DNA of 64,000 nucleotides from Catellatospora methionotrophica (GCF_011297335.1 NZ_JAAOTJ010000001.1:186001-250000), one strand, 5' to 3'. Positions 30,883 through 40,664 are shown, numbered from the stretch's first letter. Notes: a model not told the origin generated them from the sequence alone. Numbers and translations: made by a program.

Positions 30883-31983
30883 TCAGTGCCGGGCGACCGG
30901 GATCTCCATGGTCACGTCGGACGGGCCGGACTCCGCGCGGGGCGGCACGACGACCGCGGCGCGGCGGCCGAGATCCTTGAACCGCAGCGCGGGCTTCTCG
31001 ACGGCGAACCAGCTCGCCGCCGCGAACGGCACGACCGCGACCAGGGTCGCCGCGACGTACCCGACCACGCCCCAGGCGGTGGCCCCGGCCATCGCGAGCA
31101 GTTGCTGCAACGGGAACGCGTAGATGTAGACGCCGTACGAGATGTCGTTGCGCCGCCCGACCTTGTGCAGCGGCAGGCGGCCACCCAGGTACATGGTGAG
31201 GTAGCCCAGCGGCAGCGCCGCGAACGCCTTCACGGTGCCGGTCGCCCACAGCACACCGAGCACCCCGGTCGCGAGCACGGCCAGCCACCACACCGAGGGG
31301 ATCACGTCGGCGTACCGCTTGAGCACCGCCCCGGCCAGGAAGAAGCCCCCGAGGCGGAAGCTCATCGCCACGATGCCGGGCACGTGGAAGTCGGTGAACT
31401 CGAACGCGGCAGTGCCTGCGGCCAGCACGGCGAACACGGCCAGGGTCACCCAGCGCTCGCGGCGCGCGTACCCGAACGACAGCAGCACCCCGACGCCGAC
31501 GTAGCAGGCGAACTCGTACATCAGCGTCCACAGCGACAGGTTCCAGGTCGCGTCGTAGGGCGCGCTCACCAGCGTGTGCTGAATCTTCTGCTGGACCTCG
31601 ACCAGGGTCGCGTTGGCGAACACGTAGCGCACCGCCGACACCGGGTCCCAGGCCGCACCCGCGTCGAAGGCCAGCGACATCGGCGCGAGCACGAACGCCG
31701 TGACGATCAGCGCCGCCCAGTAGGCCGGGTAGATGCGCACGACCCGGTTCCACAGGAACTGCCGCATGTCCAGCCGCAGCCTGCTGCCGGTGATCAGCCA
31801 GCCGGAGACGGCGAAGAACCCGGCCACCGCCCAGCCGCCGATCTCCAGGTCGCCCCACTTGTACGGCTCGCGCCACCCGGCCACCTGCGGCGCGTGCGAC
31901 ACGATCACCGCGGCGGCGAACAGCAGCCGCAGGGCGTTGAGGGAGTTTCGGCGCGGGTCGATCGCGGCGGACAGTGGCGTCAC
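30883..31983 (-). CDS. Acyltransferase 3 (OafA/YrhL-type) membrane protein
   Basis: 366 residues, about ten membrane helices. The family signature is at the start: NSLNALRLLFAAAVIVSHA with the catalytic-type Arg and His, followed by GGWAVAGFFAVSGWLITGS and NRVVRIYPAYWAAL (R-h-h-R-h-x-P). It closes with ISYGVYIYAFPLQQLL, the usual SYxxYL-HxP-like helix in which the His is replaced. Members O-acetylate surface glycans, antibiotics or peptidoglycan. GTG 31983 is chosen: TAGAGT is 8 bases upstream, and the longer open frame to 32055 carries an Arg-rich, non-membrane extension. Confidence 0.88.
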   Translation of the reverse strand: MTPLSAAIDPRRNSLNALRLLFAAAVIVSHAPQVAGWREPYKWGDLEIGGWAVAGFFAVSGWLITGSRLRLDMRQFLWNRVVRIYPAYWAALIVTAFVLAPMSLAFDAGAAWDPVSAVRYVFANATLVEVQQKIQHTLVSAPYDATWNLSLWTLMYEFACYVGVGVLLSFGYARRERWVTLAVFAVLAAGTAAFEFTDFHVPGIVAMSFRLGGFFLAGAVLKRYADVIPSVWWLAVLATGVLGVLWATGTVKAFAALPLGYLTMYLGGRLPLHKVGRRNDISYGVYIYAFPLQQLLAMAGATAWGVVGYVAATLVAVVPFAAASWFAVEKPALRFKDLGRRAAVVVPPRAESGPSDVTMEIPVARH

Positions 31984-32129
31984 GGACGCAGACTCTAACG
32001 TGCGGGCTCTGGCCCACGCCATCGGCCGTGCGCCGCCGACGACACCGTCCGACACGGTCCGGGGCCGCCTCGTCCGGTGTCCTCACCAGGGCCGATGCCG
32101 TTGCCACGAGCCATGTTCGGTGCCACGGC

Positions 32130-33251
32130 TCACGGTCCGAGGCGACGGGAACCCGTCACTGCGTCGAGCTTCCAGCGCAGATCTAGGCGGCAGCCGGGCG
32201 CGGCCGCGAACTGGGCGACGCCCTGCAGGTGCGCCCCGGCGAAGAACTCCTGCTGCGGGGTCAGGTCCACCTGCGGCGGCATCAGGTCGGCCCCGACGCG
32301 GGTGCGGCCCAGCGGCACCGGCAGGTGCGTGGACAGGAACAGCGCGACCAGGTCGGCCATCGCGCCGCCGAGCTGCGGGCAGGGGCCGCGCAGGTCGGTG
32401 CCGACGTCCTGCGGGCGCAGGTAGTCGAAGTGCTCGCCCTGGTAGACGGCCGCGTAGCGGGGCTGGGGCAGGCCGTCCCAGATCTTCGTGGTGCCGTCCA
32501 GGTCCTCGAAGATCTGGCCGCCGCCGCTGCCGCCGACCGCCCAGGCGAAGAACGTCGGCGCGCCGATCCCGGTGAGCACCGTCGCCCGGTCGTTGAGTTC
32601 GGCGTACGGCGCGCCGAGGCTGACGAACGCGGCGAAGTCGGGATTGGCCGCCATCACCCGCGCACCGAGCAGCCCGCCGTAGGAGTGCCCGATGACGGCG
32701 GTCGAGACCGCGCGGTCGTCGATCCAGCGCCGGTGCTCCCACTGGGTCCGCACCCAGGCCAGGTCGGCGGCGGCCGCGGTGATCGCCGGATCGTCGCCGC
32801 CCTGCGACAACTGTGCCGGGTGGCTCGGCACCACGACGGCGTACCCGCAGCGGGCCAGCACGGCCGCGAACCGCTCCCACCGCACGTGGTACCGGGTGAG
32901 GCTCACGCCCTTGGGCGGCTGGCCGTGCAGCAGCAGCACCACCGGCCAGCGGGTCAGGCACAGCTTGAGCATCGGCGCACCGGCGGTCGCACCGCCGTAG
33001 GTCGGGTAGTACACCCGCAGGTCGCGCGGGGTGCCGTGGACGGCGCTGGTCAGGTCGTGCACGCCCCAGAACATCGGGCGGCCGATGTCGGGATTCCAGG
33101 TGACGCCGCCCGACTCGGCCGGGTCCTCGGGGCAGCTGTCCGCCGCGGCCTCGATCGCCTCCTTGCAACCGGGCAGCAGTGCCAGGGCGGCGAGCGCGCC
33201 GAACCCCGCCAGCATCCGTCGCCGGGTCGGCCCGGCCGCAGTGTCGGTCAT
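32130..33251 (-). CDS. Tat-exported lipoprotein, alpha/beta-hydrolase
   Basis: 373 residues. The N-terminus has RRRMLAGFG followed by a hydrophobic stretch and the lipobox LPGC (Cys 29), so it is a Tat-dependent lipoprotein. The hydrolase domain contains WPVVLLLHGQPPKG (oxyanion strand), GYAVVVPSHPAQ, VIGHSYGGLLGARVM with nucleophile Ser in GHSYG, and the catalytic His probably in YQGEHFDYLR. The pattern resembles platelet-activating-factor acetylhydrolase/PET-hydrolase-like secreted esterases. The active site would be extracellular. ATG 33251 has CATGCT 6 bases upstream, a near -10. Confidence 0.87.
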   Translation of the reverse strand: MTDTAAGPTRRRMLAGFGALAALALLPGCKEAIEAAADSCPEDPAESGGVTWNPDIGRPMFWGVHDLTSAVHGTPRDLRVYYPTYGGATAGAPMLKLCLTRWPVVLLLHGQPPKGVSLTRYHVRWERFAAVLARCGYAVVVPSHPAQLSQGGDDPAITAAAADLAWVRTQWEHRRWIDDRAVSTAVIGHSYGGLLGARVMAANPDFAAFVSLGAPYAELNDRATVLTGIGAPTFFAWAVGGSGGGQIFEDLDGTTKIWDGLPQPRYAAVYQGEHFDYLRPQDVGTDLRGPCPQLGGAMADLVALFLSTHLPVPLGRTRVGADLMPPQVDLTPQQEFFAGAHLQGVAQFAAAPGCRLDLRWKLDAVTGSRRLGP

Positions 33252-33376
33252 CGGTCGAGCATGCGGCGGCGGCCGCGCCCGTACTGTGCGGTGGGCGACT
33301 GCCGCCGGTTCGGCTTCCCGACAGTCAGCCCGCCATCGGGTGACTTACCGGGCAGCTCGGATGATCGGCGGGCGGG

Positions 33377-33838
33377 TCAGCCGGCGGGATCGGGGACGGC
33401 GAGGTCGGCGTGGGGCAGTTCGTGGCCGACCGGCACGACCACGACGGGGCAGTTGGCCTTGCCGATGCACTCCTCGCTGACCGAGCCGAGCACGGTGTGC
33501 ATCAGGCGGCTCGTGCCGTGGCTGCCCAGGACCAGCAGGTCCGCGTCGGCAGCCGCAGCGGCCAGCACGTCGGCGGGGCGGCCCTCGACCACTTCGCGAG
33601 CGATGGCGACGCCCTCGCGCTGGATGGTCGGCAGCGCGCCCACTTCCCGGTCGAGCATGGCGCTGGTGACCTCGCGCGCGGCCGAGCCGATGACGTCGTC
33701 GTCGGTCTCGTCCCAGCGCCAGGCCGCCACGGCCTGCACGGTGCCGCCTCGGCCGGCCGCCTCGTGCACCGCCCAGCGCAGGGCGCGCCGCCCGCCCTCG
33801 GAACCGTCGACTCCGACCACGATCCGGAAGTTCGTCAT
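33377..33838 (-). CDS. Universal stress protein, single domain
   Basis: 153 residues of the UspA fold: FRIVVGVDGSEGGRRALRWAV at the N-terminus and the ATP-binding loop GSHGTSRLMHTVLGSVSEECIGKANCPVVVVP (G-x2-G-x9-G-S-type, written by its elements LGSHG and GSVSEE). ATP-binding members act as stress or dormancy switches. ATG 33838 is the only sensible start; AGGGGGC lies upstream. It is downstream of the phosphoribosyltransferase and SulP genes in the same direction (120-base gap), so may belong to their unit or have its own promoter. Confidence 0.93.
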   Translation of the reverse strand: MTNFRIVVGVDGSEGGRRALRWAVHEAAGRGGTVQAVAAWRWDETDDDVIGSAAREVTSAMLDREVGALPTIQREGVAIAREVVEGRPADVLAAAAADADLLVLGSHGTSRLMHTVLGSVSEECIGKANCPVVVVPVGHELPHADLAVPDPAG

Positions 33839-33958
33839 GCCGCGCCCCCTACCCCTCGACTGGACGGCGCTAACGCGCCATGACGTGTCAGTGTGTGAGC
33901 CAAACCCAGGTCTGGTCTCGGCCCGTGCGCACCGCAGGATTCCGGCGTCTTGCCGCGG

Positions 33959-34615
33959 TCATGCCGGGTGCCTGCCCTCCAGGATGTGTGCGGAGCCCTC
34001 CAGCAGCGCCACGACCTCCTCGTCGGAGGTCTGCCGGAAGTCGTCGTAGCGCTCGCCGACGGCCAGGAACAGCTCCGGGGTCTCCAGGCAGACCACCTCG
34101 TCGGCGACCGTGCCGAGCTCGGCGGCGGTGTCGGCGGCGGCCACCGGCACCGCGAGCACGACCCGGGACGCGCCACGGGCGCGGGCGATCTCGCAGGCGG
34201 CACGGGCGGTCGCGCCGGTGGCGACGCCGTCGTCGACGATCACGACGGTGCGTTCGGCCAGCGCCTCGGCGTCGCGGCCGTGCCGGAACCGCTGCACGCG
34301 GCGCTCCAGCTCGGCCCGCTCGGCCTGCTCGACCCGGTCGAGGGCGTCGGCGGTGATCCCGGCGGCCGTCAGCACGCTCGGGTTGAGCACCCGTACGCCC
34401 TCCTCGCCGATCGCGCCCATGGCCACTTCGGGCTGGAACGGCACGCCGAGCTTGCGTACCACCAGCACGTCGAGCGGGGCGTTCAGGGCGCGAGCCACCT
34501 CGACCGCGACGACGACGCCGCCGCGGGGCAGCCCGAGCACGACGACGTCGGCGTCGTGGAGCCAGGTCAGGCGCTGTGCCAGGCGGTGCCCGGCGTCGGT
34601 GCGGTTGTGGAACAT
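33959..34615 (-). CDS. Phosphoribosyltransferase (COG1926 type)
   Basis: 218 residues. Type I PRT fold: the PRPP-binding loop is VVIVDDGVATGATARAACE (about 122-140; hh-h-D-D-x-x-T/A-T-G-x-T), with VVVLGLPRGGVVVAVEVARAL near the N-terminus (the PRGG pyrophosphate-binding loop), and VRKLGVPFQPEVAMGAIGE. COG1926 members are often fused to a dienelactone-hydrolase-like domain, and a mycobacterial relative belongs to the DosR dormancy regulon. The substrate is unproven. ATG 34615 has GGAGG 8 bases upstream; ATG 34639 is an alternative. It follows SulP by 62 bases. Confidence 0.9.
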   Translation of the reverse strand: MFHNRTDAGHRLAQRLTWLHDADVVVLGLPRGGVVVAVEVARALNAPLDVLVVRKLGVPFQPEVAMGAIGEEGVRVLNPSVLTAAGITADALDRVEQAERAELERRVQRFRHGRDAEALAERTVVIVDDGVATGATARAACEIARARGASRVVLAVPVAAADTAAELGTVADEVVCLETPELFLAVGERYDDFRQTSDEEVVALLEGSAHILEGRHPA

Positions 34616-34677
34616 GGCGGCACCCTCCCCCACCATGGTCGTCCCGCAAGAGCCGCCGTGACCAGGACTTCCGTGAC

Positions 34678-36369
34678 TCAGACGGAGGTTTGCGGGTATT
34701 GCTCGCGGAACGCGGCCACTGCGGTGGGCAGGGTGTGGAAGATCCGGTCCCGGCCGACTGCCTCCGCCAGCCCGAATGACACCATTTCGTCCATAAGCTC
34801 CTGTTTGACGTGCGCCATGCCGAAGACGATGTCGCGCTGGGCCAGCTCGTTGCGCAGCTCCTCGACCGCCTCCATGGCGGTGATGTCGACCTCGACGATC
34901 GCCTCGGCGTTGAGCACGAACCACTTCACGTCCGGAGCGTCACTGACCGCGGCCAGGGCCCGCCGCCGCAGGTCCTGGGCGTTGGCGAAGAACAGCGGCG
35001 AGTCGTACCGGTAGATCATCAGGCCGGGCACCGTGCGCGCCTGCGGGTAGTCCTCGATGTCGTGCATGCCCGCCACCCCCGGCACGATGCCCAGCACCGC
35101 GTCGTGCGGCCGGGCCACCCGGGCCAGCATCTCGGCGACCGACAGCGCGACGGCGGCCAGCACCCCGTACAGGATGTCGAACACCAGCACCCCGGCGAAC
35201 GCGGCCAGCGCCAGCAGCAGCTCGCTGCGCCGGAACGAGGCCAGCTTGCGGAAGCCGGGCAGGTCGATCAGGCGCAGCGCGGCGTACACGATGATCGCGC
35301 CCAGCGCGGCGGTCGGGAACGCCGACAGCACCGGGCTGGCGAACAGCAGCGTGCAGACGACCAGCACCAGCGCGGTCAGCGAGTACACCTGGCTGCGCGC
35401 GCCCGCGGCATCGGCCAGCGCGGTGCGGCTGCCGCTGCTGCTGACCGGGAAGCCACGCAGCAGGCCCGCACCCAGGTTGGCCACGCCGAGCGCCAGCAGT
35501 TCCTGGTCGGCGTCGACCTCCTGCCGGTGCCGCGCGGCGAAGGCGCGGGCGGTGAGCATGTTGTCGGTGTACCCGACGAGCATCACGCCCACCGCCGGGA
35601 GCAGCAGGTCCGCGAAGTCGGTCAGGTCGGGCAGCGTGAACGGCGGCAGCCCCGACGGGATCTTGCCGATGGTGTCGATGCCGTAGTCCTGCAGCCCGAA
35701 CAGCGCGGTGGCGCCCGTGGCCAGCAGCACGGCCAGCAGCGGGCCGGGCAGCTTCGGGAACTGCCGCTGCACCAGGTAGAGGAAGGCCAGCACGAGCGCG
35801 CCGAGCACGACGGTGGCCGGGTGGATCTGCTTGATGCCCTTGACGAACGCCCAGACCTCGCCGAGCAGGGTGCCGCCGTCGACCGGCACCCCGGTCAGCC
35901 GCTCCAGCTGCCCGATGATCATGATGATCGCGACACCGGCCATGTAGCCGACCAGGATCGGCTTGGACAGCAGGTCGGCCACGAAACCGAGCCGGACCGC
36001 CCAGCTGACCAGGCACAGCAGGCCCACGATGACGGCCAGGCCCGCGGCAAGCGCGGCGTAGCGGCCGGGGTCGCCGGCGGCCAGCGGCGCGATGACCGTC
36101 GCCGTCATCAGCGCGGTCGTCGACTCGGGGCCGACCGACAGCTGCCGCGACGAGCCGAGCAGGGCGTACAGCGCCAGCGCGGGCAGCGCCGCCCACAGTC
36201 CGGCCACCGGCGGCAGGCCGGCCAGCCCGGCGTACGCCATCACCTGCGGGATCAGGTAGGCCGCGACCGTCGCCCCGGCGAGCACGTCTCCGCGCAGCCA
36301 GGTGCGGTCGTAGGCGCGCAGCGTGACCACACCGGGCGCCTGCGGAATCCATCGGGGTCTGTCGGCCAT
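34678..36369 (-). CDS. SulP/SLC26-family anion permease with STAS domain
   Basis: 563 residues. The membrane part (about 20-425) has the SLC26 N-terminal signature RGDVLAGATVAAYLIPQVMAYAGLAGLPPVAGL, quoted in part as AAYLIPQVMAYAGLAG, plus SVGPESTTALMTATV, FPVSSSGSRTALADAAG and the helix AALGAIIVYAALRLID. The C-terminal STAS domain (about 440-560) includes LMIYRYDSPLFFANA and VEVDITAMEAVEEL, typical of SulP regulation sites. Substrates in the family include sulfate, bicarbonate and dicarboxylates. Close association with a phosphoribosyltransferase and USP is not explained by sulfate import, so bicarbonate or another anion is possible. A GTG at 36375 is an alternative start. Confidence 0.92.
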   Translation of the reverse strand: MADRPRWIPQAPGVVTLRAYDRTWLRGDVLAGATVAAYLIPQVMAYAGLAGLPPVAGLWAALPALALYALLGSSRQLSVGPESTTALMTATVIAPLAAGDPGRYAALAAGLAVIVGLLCLVSWAVRLGFVADLLSKPILVGYMAGVAIIMIIGQLERLTGVPVDGGTLLGEVWAFVKGIKQIHPATVVLGALVLAFLYLVQRQFPKLPGPLLAVLLATGATALFGLQDYGIDTIGKIPSGLPPFTLPDLTDFADLLLPAVGVMLVGYTDNMLTARAFAARHRQEVDADQELLALGVANLGAGLLRGFPVSSSGSRTALADAAGARSQVYSLTALVLVVCTLLFASPVLSAFPTAALGAIIVYAALRLIDLPGFRKLASFRRSELLLALAAFAGVLVFDILYGVLAAVALSVAEMLARVARPHDAVLGIVPGVAGMHDIEDYPQARTVPGLMIYRYDSPLFFANAQDLRRRALAAVSDAPDVKWFVLNAEAIVEVDITAMEAVEELRNELAQRDIVFGMAHVKQELMDEMVSFGLAEAVGRDRIFHTLPTAVAAFREQYPQTSV

Positions 36370-36424
36370 GGTCACTTCTACCGCATGGCCGGTCGCCGCG
36401 AAACCCCGCCTGCCCGTGATCGGT

Positions 36425-36430
36425 TAGGGT
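36425..36430 (+). promoter_or_regulatory. Candidate -10 of the gene at 36461
   Basis: TAGGGT, about 30 bases before GTG 36461, with a ribosome site GGAGGT (36450-36455) in between. Confidence 0.35.
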
Positions 36431-36460
36431 CGGGCGGTCCGATGACGATGGAGGTGGACG

Positions 36461-37126
36461 GTGGGCGGCCGGTCCTACATGCTCGCGACCCGCATGCCGA
36501 TGTCGCGGGACGGGTTCGATACGTGGCTGACCACTGCCCTGCCCGGCCTCGACGTGATCGCGAACCCGGACGAACTGTGGCGCGGCTGGGGCGCCGACGG
36601 CGAGACGCCCGACTGGGACCTGACCGCGCTCGCCGGTTCACCCGCCGCCGTGGCGGCGCTGCGCGCCGACCGCACCCGTACCCCGCTGGACCTGCTCACG
36701 GCGCGCGCCGCGGGCGGCTTCACGCTGGCCCGCCACCACGTCGGCGCGCTGGAGGTCTACCTGTACGACTACCACGCCGACACCTACGGCACCCTGACCG
36801 GCCTGCTGATGCTCGCCGGAGCGGGCAGGTTCGCCGACGGCGGAACACCGACCCCGGTCCTGTACTGGGGCGGCGACGTCCATCCCGGCCTGCCGTTCGA
36901 CACCGACGCCGTGCTGTCGGTGCTGCTGGTCGACGGTGCCACGGCCCGGTTCACCGCCAGGCACCCGATCACCGCGCTGCTGGAGACGTTGCGGCCGGTC
37001 GAGGCGGCGTTCCTCGCCGCCGTCGTCGACCCCGACGGCGACGACCCGGGCTGGGATCCGTCCGACGTGCTCGACCCTGCGGTGCTGGCGCGACTCCCGC
37101 ATCGGGACGTGGCTTCGCCTTCGTAA
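36461..37126 (+). CDS. Conserved-looking cytoplasmic protein, unknown function
   Basis: 221 residues with no signal peptide or membrane segment. It is rich in Asp, Ala and aromatic residues; visible stretches are YMLATRMPMSRDGFDTWL, LWRGWGADGETPDWD, VYLYDYHADTYGTL, LYWGGDVHPGLPFDTDAVLSVLLVDG and WDPSDVLDPAVLARLP. The pattern suggests a single alpha/beta domain such as the immunity or SUKH-like proteins, but I recognise no family and do not claim one. GTG 36461 has GGAGGT 5 bases upstream, and codon bias confirms a real gene. Divergent from SulP. Confidence 0.75.
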   Translation: MGGRSYMLATRMPMSRDGFDTWLTTALPGLDVIANPDELWRGWGADGETPDWDLTALAGSPAAVAALRADRTRTPLDLLTARAAGGFTLARHHVGALEVYLYDYHADTYGTLTGLLMLAGAGRFADGGTPTPVLYWGGDVHPGLPFDTDAVLSVLLVDGATARFTARHPITALLETLRPVEAAFLAAVVDPDGDDPGWDPSDVLDPAVLARLPHRDVASPS

Positions 37127-37142
37127 GCGCCGTCCGCTTCCC

Positions 37143-37215
37143 GTCGATGATCGCTGTCTCCGGTCAGAACCTGCGGTTAGGCCCCACCTTTTGACCCGCG
37201 ACGGCGATCATCGAC
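37143..37215. repeat. REP/MITE-like long hairpin element
   Basis: Arms 37143-37158 and 37200-37215 pair over 16 bases with one mismatch (GTCGATGATCGC / GCGATCATCGAC perfect), enclosing a 41-base loop. It fills the gap between convergent genes ending at 37126 and 37228 and has the same plan as 29507-29572. It could also terminate both transcripts. Confidence 0.6.
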
Positions 37216-37227
37216 GCCGCAAGCCGC

Positions 37228-38151
37228 TCAGCCGGTCGCGCGGGGCACCACCAGGACCGGGCAGTAGGAGTGGTGCAGGACCTGGTGGCTGACGGAGCCG
37301 AGCAGGAGGCCGGTCAGGCCGCCACGGCCGTGGGCGCCGACGACCACGAGCTGGGCCTGCTTGCTCAGCTCGATCAGCACCTTCGCGGGCCGCCCGCGCA
37401 CCAGGTGTTCGCGGGTGCGTACGTCGGGATGGTCCTTGCGGACCTGCGCGAGGGTCTGCTCCAGCAGGTGGCCCTCCTCCTCGGCGACGGTCGCGGTGTC
37501 GTGCTTGTGGTCGTGGTGCTCGCCGTGGGAGTGGCCGCCCGCACGGGTCCAGCTGTGCACCGCGACGACCTCCGCCTTGCGCCGCTCGGCCTCGGTGAAC
37601 GCCGCCTCGATCGTCGGCACCGAGTCGAGTGAGCCGTCCGCGCCGACGACCACCGGCCCGGCGGCGCGCTCCTCGCCGCGTACGACCAGGACCGGGGTGC
37701 GGCCGTGGGCGGTGCACTGCACGGCGACCGAGCCGACGAGCAGGCCGGTGAAGCCGCCGAGGCCGCGGTCGCCGATGACGAGCAGTTCGGCGTCGCGGGC
37801 CGCGCGCAGCAGCACCGGGGACGGGGCGCCGGTCATCAGGTCGGTGAGCACGGACACCGACGGGTCGGTCTCGTTGGCCAGCGCGGCGGCCTCGGCGAGG
37901 GTGCGCTCGGCGTCGTGGCGCAGCCCGCCCTCGCCCGGCCCGGCCTCGGACGGGCCCATGGTGACGTGCATCAGCGGCCAGATGAACGCGTGCACGATAC
38001 GCAGCGGCAGGTGCCGCCAGGCGGCCTCGCGGGTGGCGACGCGCACTGCGGCCAGCGACGACGGCGAGCCGTCGGCCCCGACCACGATGGGGCGGGCGCC
38101 GCCGTCCTCGGTGTTCATCGCCGGTCCGGCTCCGGCGTCGAGACTGTTCAT
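37228..38151 (-). CDS. Tandem universal stress protein with His-rich insert
   Basis: 307 residues made of two UspA domains. Domain 1 (about 20-157): [20 protein letters not shown] and the ATP loop [17 protein letters not shown]. Domain 2 (about 163-305): [20 protein letters not shown] and [17 protein letters not shown]. Both loops fit G-x2-G-x9-G-S/T, so both sites may bind ATP. Between the first strand and helix of domain 2 is an insert with [14 protein letters not shown], seven His in 14 residues, a potential metal-binding loop uncommon in Usp proteins. The ATG overlaps the phosphoketolase stop (ATGA), so the two are translated as a unit. ATG 38118 is a second possible start. Confidence 0.93.
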   Translation of the reverse strand: MNSLDAGAGPAMNTEDGGARPIVVGADGSPSSLAAVRVATREAAWRHLPLRIVHAFIWPLMHVTMGPSEAGPGEGGLRHDAERTLAEAAALANETDPSVSVLTDLMTGAPSPVLLRAARDAELLVIGDRGLGGFTGLLVGSVAVQCTAHGRTPVLVVRGEERAAGPVVVGADGSLDSVPTIEAAFTEAERRKAEVVAVHSWTRAGGHSHGEHHDHKHDTATVAEEEGHLLEQTLAQVRKDHPDVRTREHLVRGRPAKVLIELSKQAQLVVVGAHGRGGLTGLLLGSVSHQVLHHSYCPVLVVPRATG

Positions 38152-40553
38152 GCCGCCGCCCGTCCCGGCCAGGTCCAGTCGGTGATGTCGGGCGCGTCCT
38201 GGCCGTAGGCGCGGGTGTAGTCGCGGGCGCGCTGGCGCGCGTCGGTCATGTACTGGCGCAGCCCGGCGGCGGTGACCCCGAGCCCCGGCACCCGGTCGAT
38301 GACGTCGATGACCAGCCGGTAGCGGTCCAGGTCGTTGAGCATCACCATGTCGAAGGGCGTGGTGGTGGTGCCCTCCTCGCGGTAGCCGTGCACGTGCATG
38401 TTGCCGTGGTTGGTGCGCCGGTAGGTGAGCCGGTGGATCAGCGTCGGGTAGCCGTGGAACGCGAACACGACCGGCCGGTCCGTGGTGAAGATCGCGTCGA
38501 ACTGCGGGTCGGGCAGGCCGTGCGGATGCTCGGTGTCGGGCTGCAGCCGCATCAGGTCGACCACGTTGACCACGCGCACCTTCAGCGCGGGCAGGTAGCG
38601 CTGGAGCAGGTCGACGGCGGCCATGGTCTCCAACGTCGGCACGTCGCCGGCGCAGGCCATCACCACGTCGGGCACGCCCCCGGCGTCGTTGCCCGCCCAG
38701 GCCCAGATGCCCAGGCCGCGACGGCAGTGCAGGGCCGCCTCGGTCATGTTCAGCCAGGACGGCTGCGGCTGCTTGCCCGCCACGACGACGTTGATGTAGT
38801 CGCGGCTGCGCAGGCAGTGGTCCATCGTGGACAGCAGCGTGTTCGCGTCGGGCGGCAGGTAGATCCGGGTGATCTCGGCCTTCTTGTTGACCATGTGGTC
38901 GATGAAGCCGGGGTCCTGGTGCGAGAAGCCGTTGTGGTCCTGGCGCCAGACGTGGCTGGACAGCAGGTAGGTCAGCGACGCGATGGGCCTACGCCACTCG
39001 ATGCCCCGGGTCACCTTCAGCCACTTGGCGTGCTGGTTGACCATCGAGTCGACGATGTGGATGAACGCCTCGTAGCTGGTCAGCATCCCGTGCCTGCCGG
39101 TGAGCAGGTAACCCTCCAGCAGGCCTTCGCACAGGTGCTCCGACAGCACCTCGATGACCCGCCCGGTCGGCGCGAGGTGGTCGTCGCCGTCGAAGATGCG
39201 CGCGTCGAACTCGCGGTCGGTCACCTCGAACACCGCGCCGAGCCGGTTGGAGTTGACCTCGTCCGGGCCGAACAGCCGGAACCGGTCGGGGTTGGCGCGG
39301 ATCACGTCACGCAGCCACACGCCGAACACGCGGGTGGCCTCGGCCTGCGGGACGCCGGGTTGGGTCACGTCGACGGCGTAGCCGCGGATGTCGGGCAGGA
39401 CCAGGTCGCGCAGCAGCAGGCCGCCGTTGGTGTGCGGGTTGGCGCTCATCCGGCGCGAGCCGCGCGGGGCCAGCGGCGCGAGGAACGCCATCGGCGCGCC
39501 GGTGGCGTCGAACAGCTCCTCCGGGCGGTACGAGCGCATCCACTGCTCCAGCATCGCCAGGTGCTCGGGGTTGTCCCGCACCCCCGACAGCGGCACCTGG
39601 TGCGCCCGGAACGTGCCCTCGATCGGCACCCCGTCGACGACCTTCGGGCCGGTCCAGCCCTTCGGCGTACGCAGCACGATCATCGGCCAGCGCGGGCGCT
39701 GCCCGTCGAAGCCCTGCCGGGCGTGCGACTGGATCGCGGCGATCTCGTCCAGGGCCAGGTCCAGGGCGTACGCCAGCTCGTGGTGCACCCGCACCGGGTC
39801 GCTGCCCGACACCAGGATCGGGTGGTAGCCGAAGCCCTGCATCATCGACATCAGGTCGGTCTCGGGGATGCGGGCCAGCACCGTCGGGTTGGCGATCTTG
39901 TAGCCGTTGAGGTGCAGGATCGGCAGCACCGCCCCGTCGGTGGCCGGGTCGAGGAACGTGTTGGCCAGCCAGCTGCACGCCAGCGGCCCCGTCTCGGCCT
40001 CCCCGTCGCCGATCACGCACGCGGCCAGCAGCCCCGGATTGTCCAGCGCGGCCCCGTACGCGTGCATCAGCGAGTAGCCCAGCTCGCCGCCCTCGTGGAT
40101 CGAGCCGGGCACCTCGGCGGCGACGTGACTGGGGATGCCGCCAGGGAACGAGAACTGCCGGAACAGCCGCGCCATGCCGTACTCGCTGCGGTCCACGCTC
40201 GGGTACAACTCGCTGTAGGTGCCCTCCAGCCAGGTGTTGGCCACGATCGCCGGGCCGCCGTGACCCGGCCCGCAGATGAAGATCGCGTTGAGGTCCCGGT
40301 TGGTGATGGTCCGGTTGAGGTGCGCCCACAGCATGTTCAGCCCCGGGCTCGTCCCCCAGTGGCCCAGCAGCCGCGGTTTGATGTGCTCGGGCCGCAGCGG
40401 CTCGCGCAGCAGCGGGTTGGCCATCAGGTAGATCTGGCCCACGGTCAGGTAGTTGGCCGCCCGCCACCACGCGTCGAGCCTGCTCAGATCGTCGTCACGC
40501 AGATGCGTCACACCGGCGGTGTGCCCGGCGCCCGGTCGCTCTGTCACCGTCAT
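38148..40553 (-). CDS. xfp: Xylulose-5-phosphate/fructose-6-phosphate phosphoketolase
   Basis: 801 residues, TPP-dependent. It cleaves xylulose-5-P or fructose-6-P with phosphate to acetyl-phosphate plus a shorter sugar phosphate. Family landmarks: [19 protein letters not shown] with a conserved catalytic His, [25 protein letters not shown] (the PGHGGP signature), the TPP/Mg site [24 protein letters not shown], and in the pyrimidine domain [12 protein letters not shown] and [15 protein letters not shown]. Length is normal. ATG 40553 is chosen because GAGGA lies 7 bases upstream; the frame extends open to 40664 without family similarity. Translationally coupled to a tandem USP. Acetyl-P made without redox cost would suit carbon-overflow or low-oxygen conditions. 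Confidence 0.96.
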   Translation of the reverse strand: MTVTERPGAGHTAGVTHLRDDDLSRLDAWWRAANYLTVGQIYLMANPLLREPLRPEHIKPRLLGHWGTSPGLNMLWAHLNRTITNRDLNAIFICGPGHGGPAIVANTWLEGTYSELYPSVDRSEYGMARLFRQFSFPGGIPSHVAAEVPGSIHEGGELGYSLMHAYGAALDNPGLLAACVIGDGEAETGPLACSWLANTFLDPATDGAVLPILHLNGYKIANPTVLARIPETDLMSMMQGFGYHPILVSGSDPVRVHHELAYALDLALDEIAAIQSHARQGFDGQRPRWPMIVLRTPKGWTGPKVVDGVPIEGTFRAHQVPLSGVRDNPEHLAMLEQWMRSYRPEELFDATGAPMAFLAPLAPRGSRRMSANPHTNGGLLLRDLVLPDIRGYAVDVTQPGVPQAEATRVFGVWLRDVIRANPDRFRLFGPDEVNSNRLGAVFEVTDREFDARIFDGDDHLAPTGRVIEVLSEHLCEGLLEGYLLTGRHGMLTSYEAFIHIVDSMVNQHAKWLKVTRGIEWRRPIASLTYLLSSHVWRQDHNGFSHQDPGFIDHMVNKKAEITRIYLPPDANTLLSTMDHCLRSRDYINVVVAGKQPQPSWLNMTEAALHCRRGLGIWAWAGNDAGGVPDVVMACAGDVPTLETMAAVDLLQRYLPALKVRVVNVVDLMRLQPDTEHPHGLPDPQFDAIFTTDRPVVFAFHGYPTLIHRLTYRRTNHGNMHVHGYREEGTTTTPFDMVMLNDLDRYRLVIDVIDRVPGLGVTAAGLRQYMTDARQRARDYTRAYGQDAPDITDWTWPGRAAA

Positions 40554-40664
40554 GTGCCGATCCTCGCCCGCCGGGACATCGCGCGCAGGCAGAATGTCCG
40601 CTTTCCTGGAGCCTCTTCGCAGGCCGGAGGCCACGCCGCTGGGTACGCGGCACACTATCGCCAT

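Noticed and set aside
33959-34924. Longer start for the phosphoribosyltransferase
   Set aside because: The added N-terminus is Arg/Gly-rich and overlaps the SulP 3' end; the PRT fold begins just after ATG 34615.
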